Assembly: GCF_048128805.1 (NCBI RefSeq)
Contig: NC_136017.1
Location: 15,090,307 to 15,154,306, forward strand
Length of the DNA stretch: 64,000 nucleotides
Direction of reading: 5' to 3'
DNA from: Centroberyx gerrardi
Taxonomy: Eukaryota; Chordata; Actinopteri; Beryciformes; Berycidae
The notes beneath the pieces are model-generated. The model was not told the origin of the DNA and ran no database searches. It was given only the letters and a program-made list of their open reading frames with translations. Shown one piece after another: positions 61,890-64,000 of this stretch (positions are counted from its first letter, which is position 1; each line of letters opens with the position of its first letter). The position numbers and the translations under genes are program-made.

Positions 61890-61890
61890 G

Positions 61891-61925
<35 letters not shown>
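61890..61925. repeat. (CA)n microsatellite
   Basis: About 16 CA units preceded by CGCACG. Confidence 0.95.
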
Positions 61926-61926
<1 letters not shown>

Positions 61927-62146
61927 ACTTTCTCTTCCTCTATTCCTGCTCCTGTATCTCATAGATAGACGCGGGTCACAAAACTATCAGCGTGGAGGGA
62001 ACATTGGTCTTGAATGCTCCCATGATGCATTTCTTTCTTTTTTTATTGTCAATTTTTGCACAATATTTGCTTTCCTTTGCAACGATTAAGAACTACAGGA
62101 TCAAATTTAGACTCTTTGAGACGGAGGTAGCGCAATCGACGCCTAT

Positions 62147-62148
<2 letters not shown>

Positions 62149-62186
<38 letters not shown>
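62149..62186. repeat. (TG)n microsatellite
   Basis: About 19 TG units. Confidence 0.95.
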
Positions 62187-62187
<1 letters not shown>

Positions 62188-62310
62188 TGTTCCCTGACCA
62201 CCGCAGCGTCTTTCCAGTGGCGGGACGGCTGGCCTCCGGAGCTCGCCGCACTCCAGCTGGGCTAATCCCCCCCTCCCTCTAATCCTATTGCCGTAACGTT
62301 CGGCCGCTGT

Positions 62311-62521
62311 TGGGGGCGTGTGTGTGTGTGTGTGGGGTGTGTGTGTGTGTGTGTGTGTGGGGGGGGTTAATATAGAAAAGTCAGGTTCAGATCGACACAC
62401 CAGTATCTTTTTGGCGAAGCAGCGCTGGGGGTGGCGGTAGTGGTGGAGGTGTGGGGGGGGGGGGGGTCGTAATTACATAATCTGGCGTGTGGAGCGATGG
62501 GGGGTTGGGGGGGAGGGGGGG
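62311..62521 (+). repeat. TG/G-rich tract, quadruplex-prone
   Basis: TG tracts (62,317-62,358) are followed by G runs of 9 (62,358-62,366), 14 (62,453-62,466), 6, 7 and 7 (62,499-62,521) on the plus strand. Confidence 0.85.
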
Positions 62522-63215
62522 TCTCCTACCGTGCTGCCGTTGTTGCTATGGACACACGTTGAACAGAGCAGCACCAGCTGGTGGTAGTAGTAGCAACTGT
62601 ATTATACTTGGAGAGAATGACAGAGAGACAGAGGGCTTTTGGTGCTGCTTGACATTATTATAGATACTTATGATTATGTACTATAATAGTACAGTCAAAT
62701 ACCCCCAAATAGACCCATATTAGGCTACAGACCCTCATTTGACTTAGGCCCAAGGACCCATAAGGGAAGATTTTTTTTGTTAGGGTTAGGGTAATATTGA
62801 AGTATATAACTGCCTACATTGTACATGGGGAGATGAAAACTATGATTATAATGGTCATTCTTATACATTCTCCAATTGGGATCATTTTGAGTAAAATTGA
62901 GTATGGTGGAATTGCAGAAAGATGGAAGGATTTACTTGAGGGGGGGGGCTGGGTGCGTCCCCAGCTGTGGGTCAACTGGACTCTCCCAGGAAAGGCTTGA
63001 CGTCCAGCGGTGAAGGGCTTAAGGGTGGTAGGGGGGAGGAGGGGGAGGGGTGGGCAAGCTGGTCAGGGCAACCCACTAATCTAACTGGGAACTGGCTTTT
63101 CCCTGCTCTCTCAACCCATCCAGACTGGCAGAACAATATCCCCGCTGTTGTCATGTGAAAACCGCGGAACTTCCATGTTTCGACTTGAGACTGAAGGATT
63201 TTCACGGTCGTCTAC

Positions 63216-63238
63216 GGGGGTTTTGGGGGGGGGGGGGG
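63216..63238 (+). repeat. G-run pair
   Basis: GGGGG, TTTT, then 14 consecutive G. Another 9-G run lies near 62,940-62,948. Confidence 0.9.
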
Positions 63239-64000
63239 AACTCATACGACTCTCCGGCTGGCGAAAAAACCCTTTAAAAAGCCTTCGGATAACCTCAAAA
63301 ATGCGCGGCGGTCAAGCTAAAGACAAGGCTGGTTCTCTTCGTTCCTGAAAAGCGGACAATTTTTTGCAGGCACGAGGATTTCACTATGAAGAGTTTGAGT
63401 TTAGCACAAAATCACTACCTCATGGTTTATCATTCAATCCCTCTACAATATCACACATTCATATATTTTGATGGTTTTAACTCTTATATTTCCACTTAAT
63501 ACATTCCAGTATTGCAATTGTTAGTTGCATTATGTTTAACAGCTCCCATTTGCTCTATTGTATATTCTATTTTCTGTTGCTGTATCCAATTACTGTTCGC
63601 TGCTGCAATGCAGCACACGGGGACCACTTCCATCTAATCTTATCATAACCACAGACTTAAGTTACCTATTATGATTTTAAAAAGTCTGCTATCAACACCT
63701 GTAAGAGTAGGTGTTTTTTCCAAATGGCGGATATGTCATTTTAGAACAAAATCCCAATCTTAAAATTAGCTTTGTGATAGCTTTTAGCTCCATATTCACT
63801 GACTAAATTTCTGAGGACAAAGTGGAGAAATGACTGGGAAGATATTACTATTTGGTCAGTGTGATAAAGTACATAGGTCACCAAATTATCACTTTAGAGG
63901 GAACATTGGTCCTGACTGCTTCCCTGATTTCTGCCGATTTTAGCTTGATCTTCCCTCTCCGTCATAACGATCAAAACTATACCATCAAATTTGCACTCAC

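Larger units (their letters stand above)
61540..64000. other. Intron or flank, no exon recognised
   Basis: Upstream of the putative minus-strand acceptor. It contains CA/TG and G-rich tracts listed separately. 62,779-62,791 has only two TTAGGG units. No coding similarity was seen to the end of the window. Confidence 0.45.

Noticed and set aside
62779..62791. Interstitial telomere repeat
   Set aside because: Only two TTAGGG units, expected by chance in G-rich repeats.

Overview
The window looks like nuclear DNA of a ray-finned (teleost) fish. It holds two recognisable vertebrate genes separated by long non-coding stretches. The background is typical of fish: many CA/TG tracts, short hAT-like elements ending in TAGGG(A/C)TGGG, and L2-type and L1-type LINE fragments. 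No bacterial operons, CRISPR arrays or rRNA genes are visible. Most open frames in the window are chance or repeat frames.

Layout. (1) 1-20,465 is read as intron 1 of NALF1 (FAM155A), which runs on the minus strand towards lower coordinates. It contains only repeats: a decayed L1-like LINE, an L2 scrap, several MITEs (two with clean 8-bp target duplications nearby or within), and a 700-bp trinucleotide-derived array. (2) 20,466-21,143 is NALF1 coding exon 1, with a CpG-rich promoter up to about 21,720 that carries an exact YY1 consensus. (3) 21,720-28,860 is intergenic. It holds a hAT-like element, a 40-bp-arm foldback, an 0.8-kb minisatellite of 21-bp units, and a broken Crypton/DUF3504 tyrosine recombinase gene. 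(4) 29,036-32,317 is LIG4 (DNA ligase IV, 910 aa) on the minus strand. It has two coding exons and a spliced 5' leader. (5) 33,870-58,690 has no recognised gene. It contains a CpG island with a consensus CRE near 36.5 kb, a truncated L2-like LINE, other repeats and one unexplained open frame. (6) 58,690-61,539 on the minus strand looks like a long terminal exon or 3'UTR of a gene whose body lies beyond 64,000. IRS2 is a tentative guess from synteny and exon phase. (7) 61,540-64,000 is intron or flank with G-rich tracts.

NALF1 and LIG4 are unrelated in function: one is a subunit of the NALCN sodium-leak channel complex, the other is the end-joining DNA ligase. Both lie on the same strand and in the same order as in human 13q33. 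The intronless ABHD13 gene that lies head-to-head with LIG4 in human is not seen here. The notable items are the intron that splits the LIG4 BRCT region, the Crypton remnant with all its catalytic-type residues still readable, the ordered minisatellite, and the putative long 3' exon with a strong GC hairpin.
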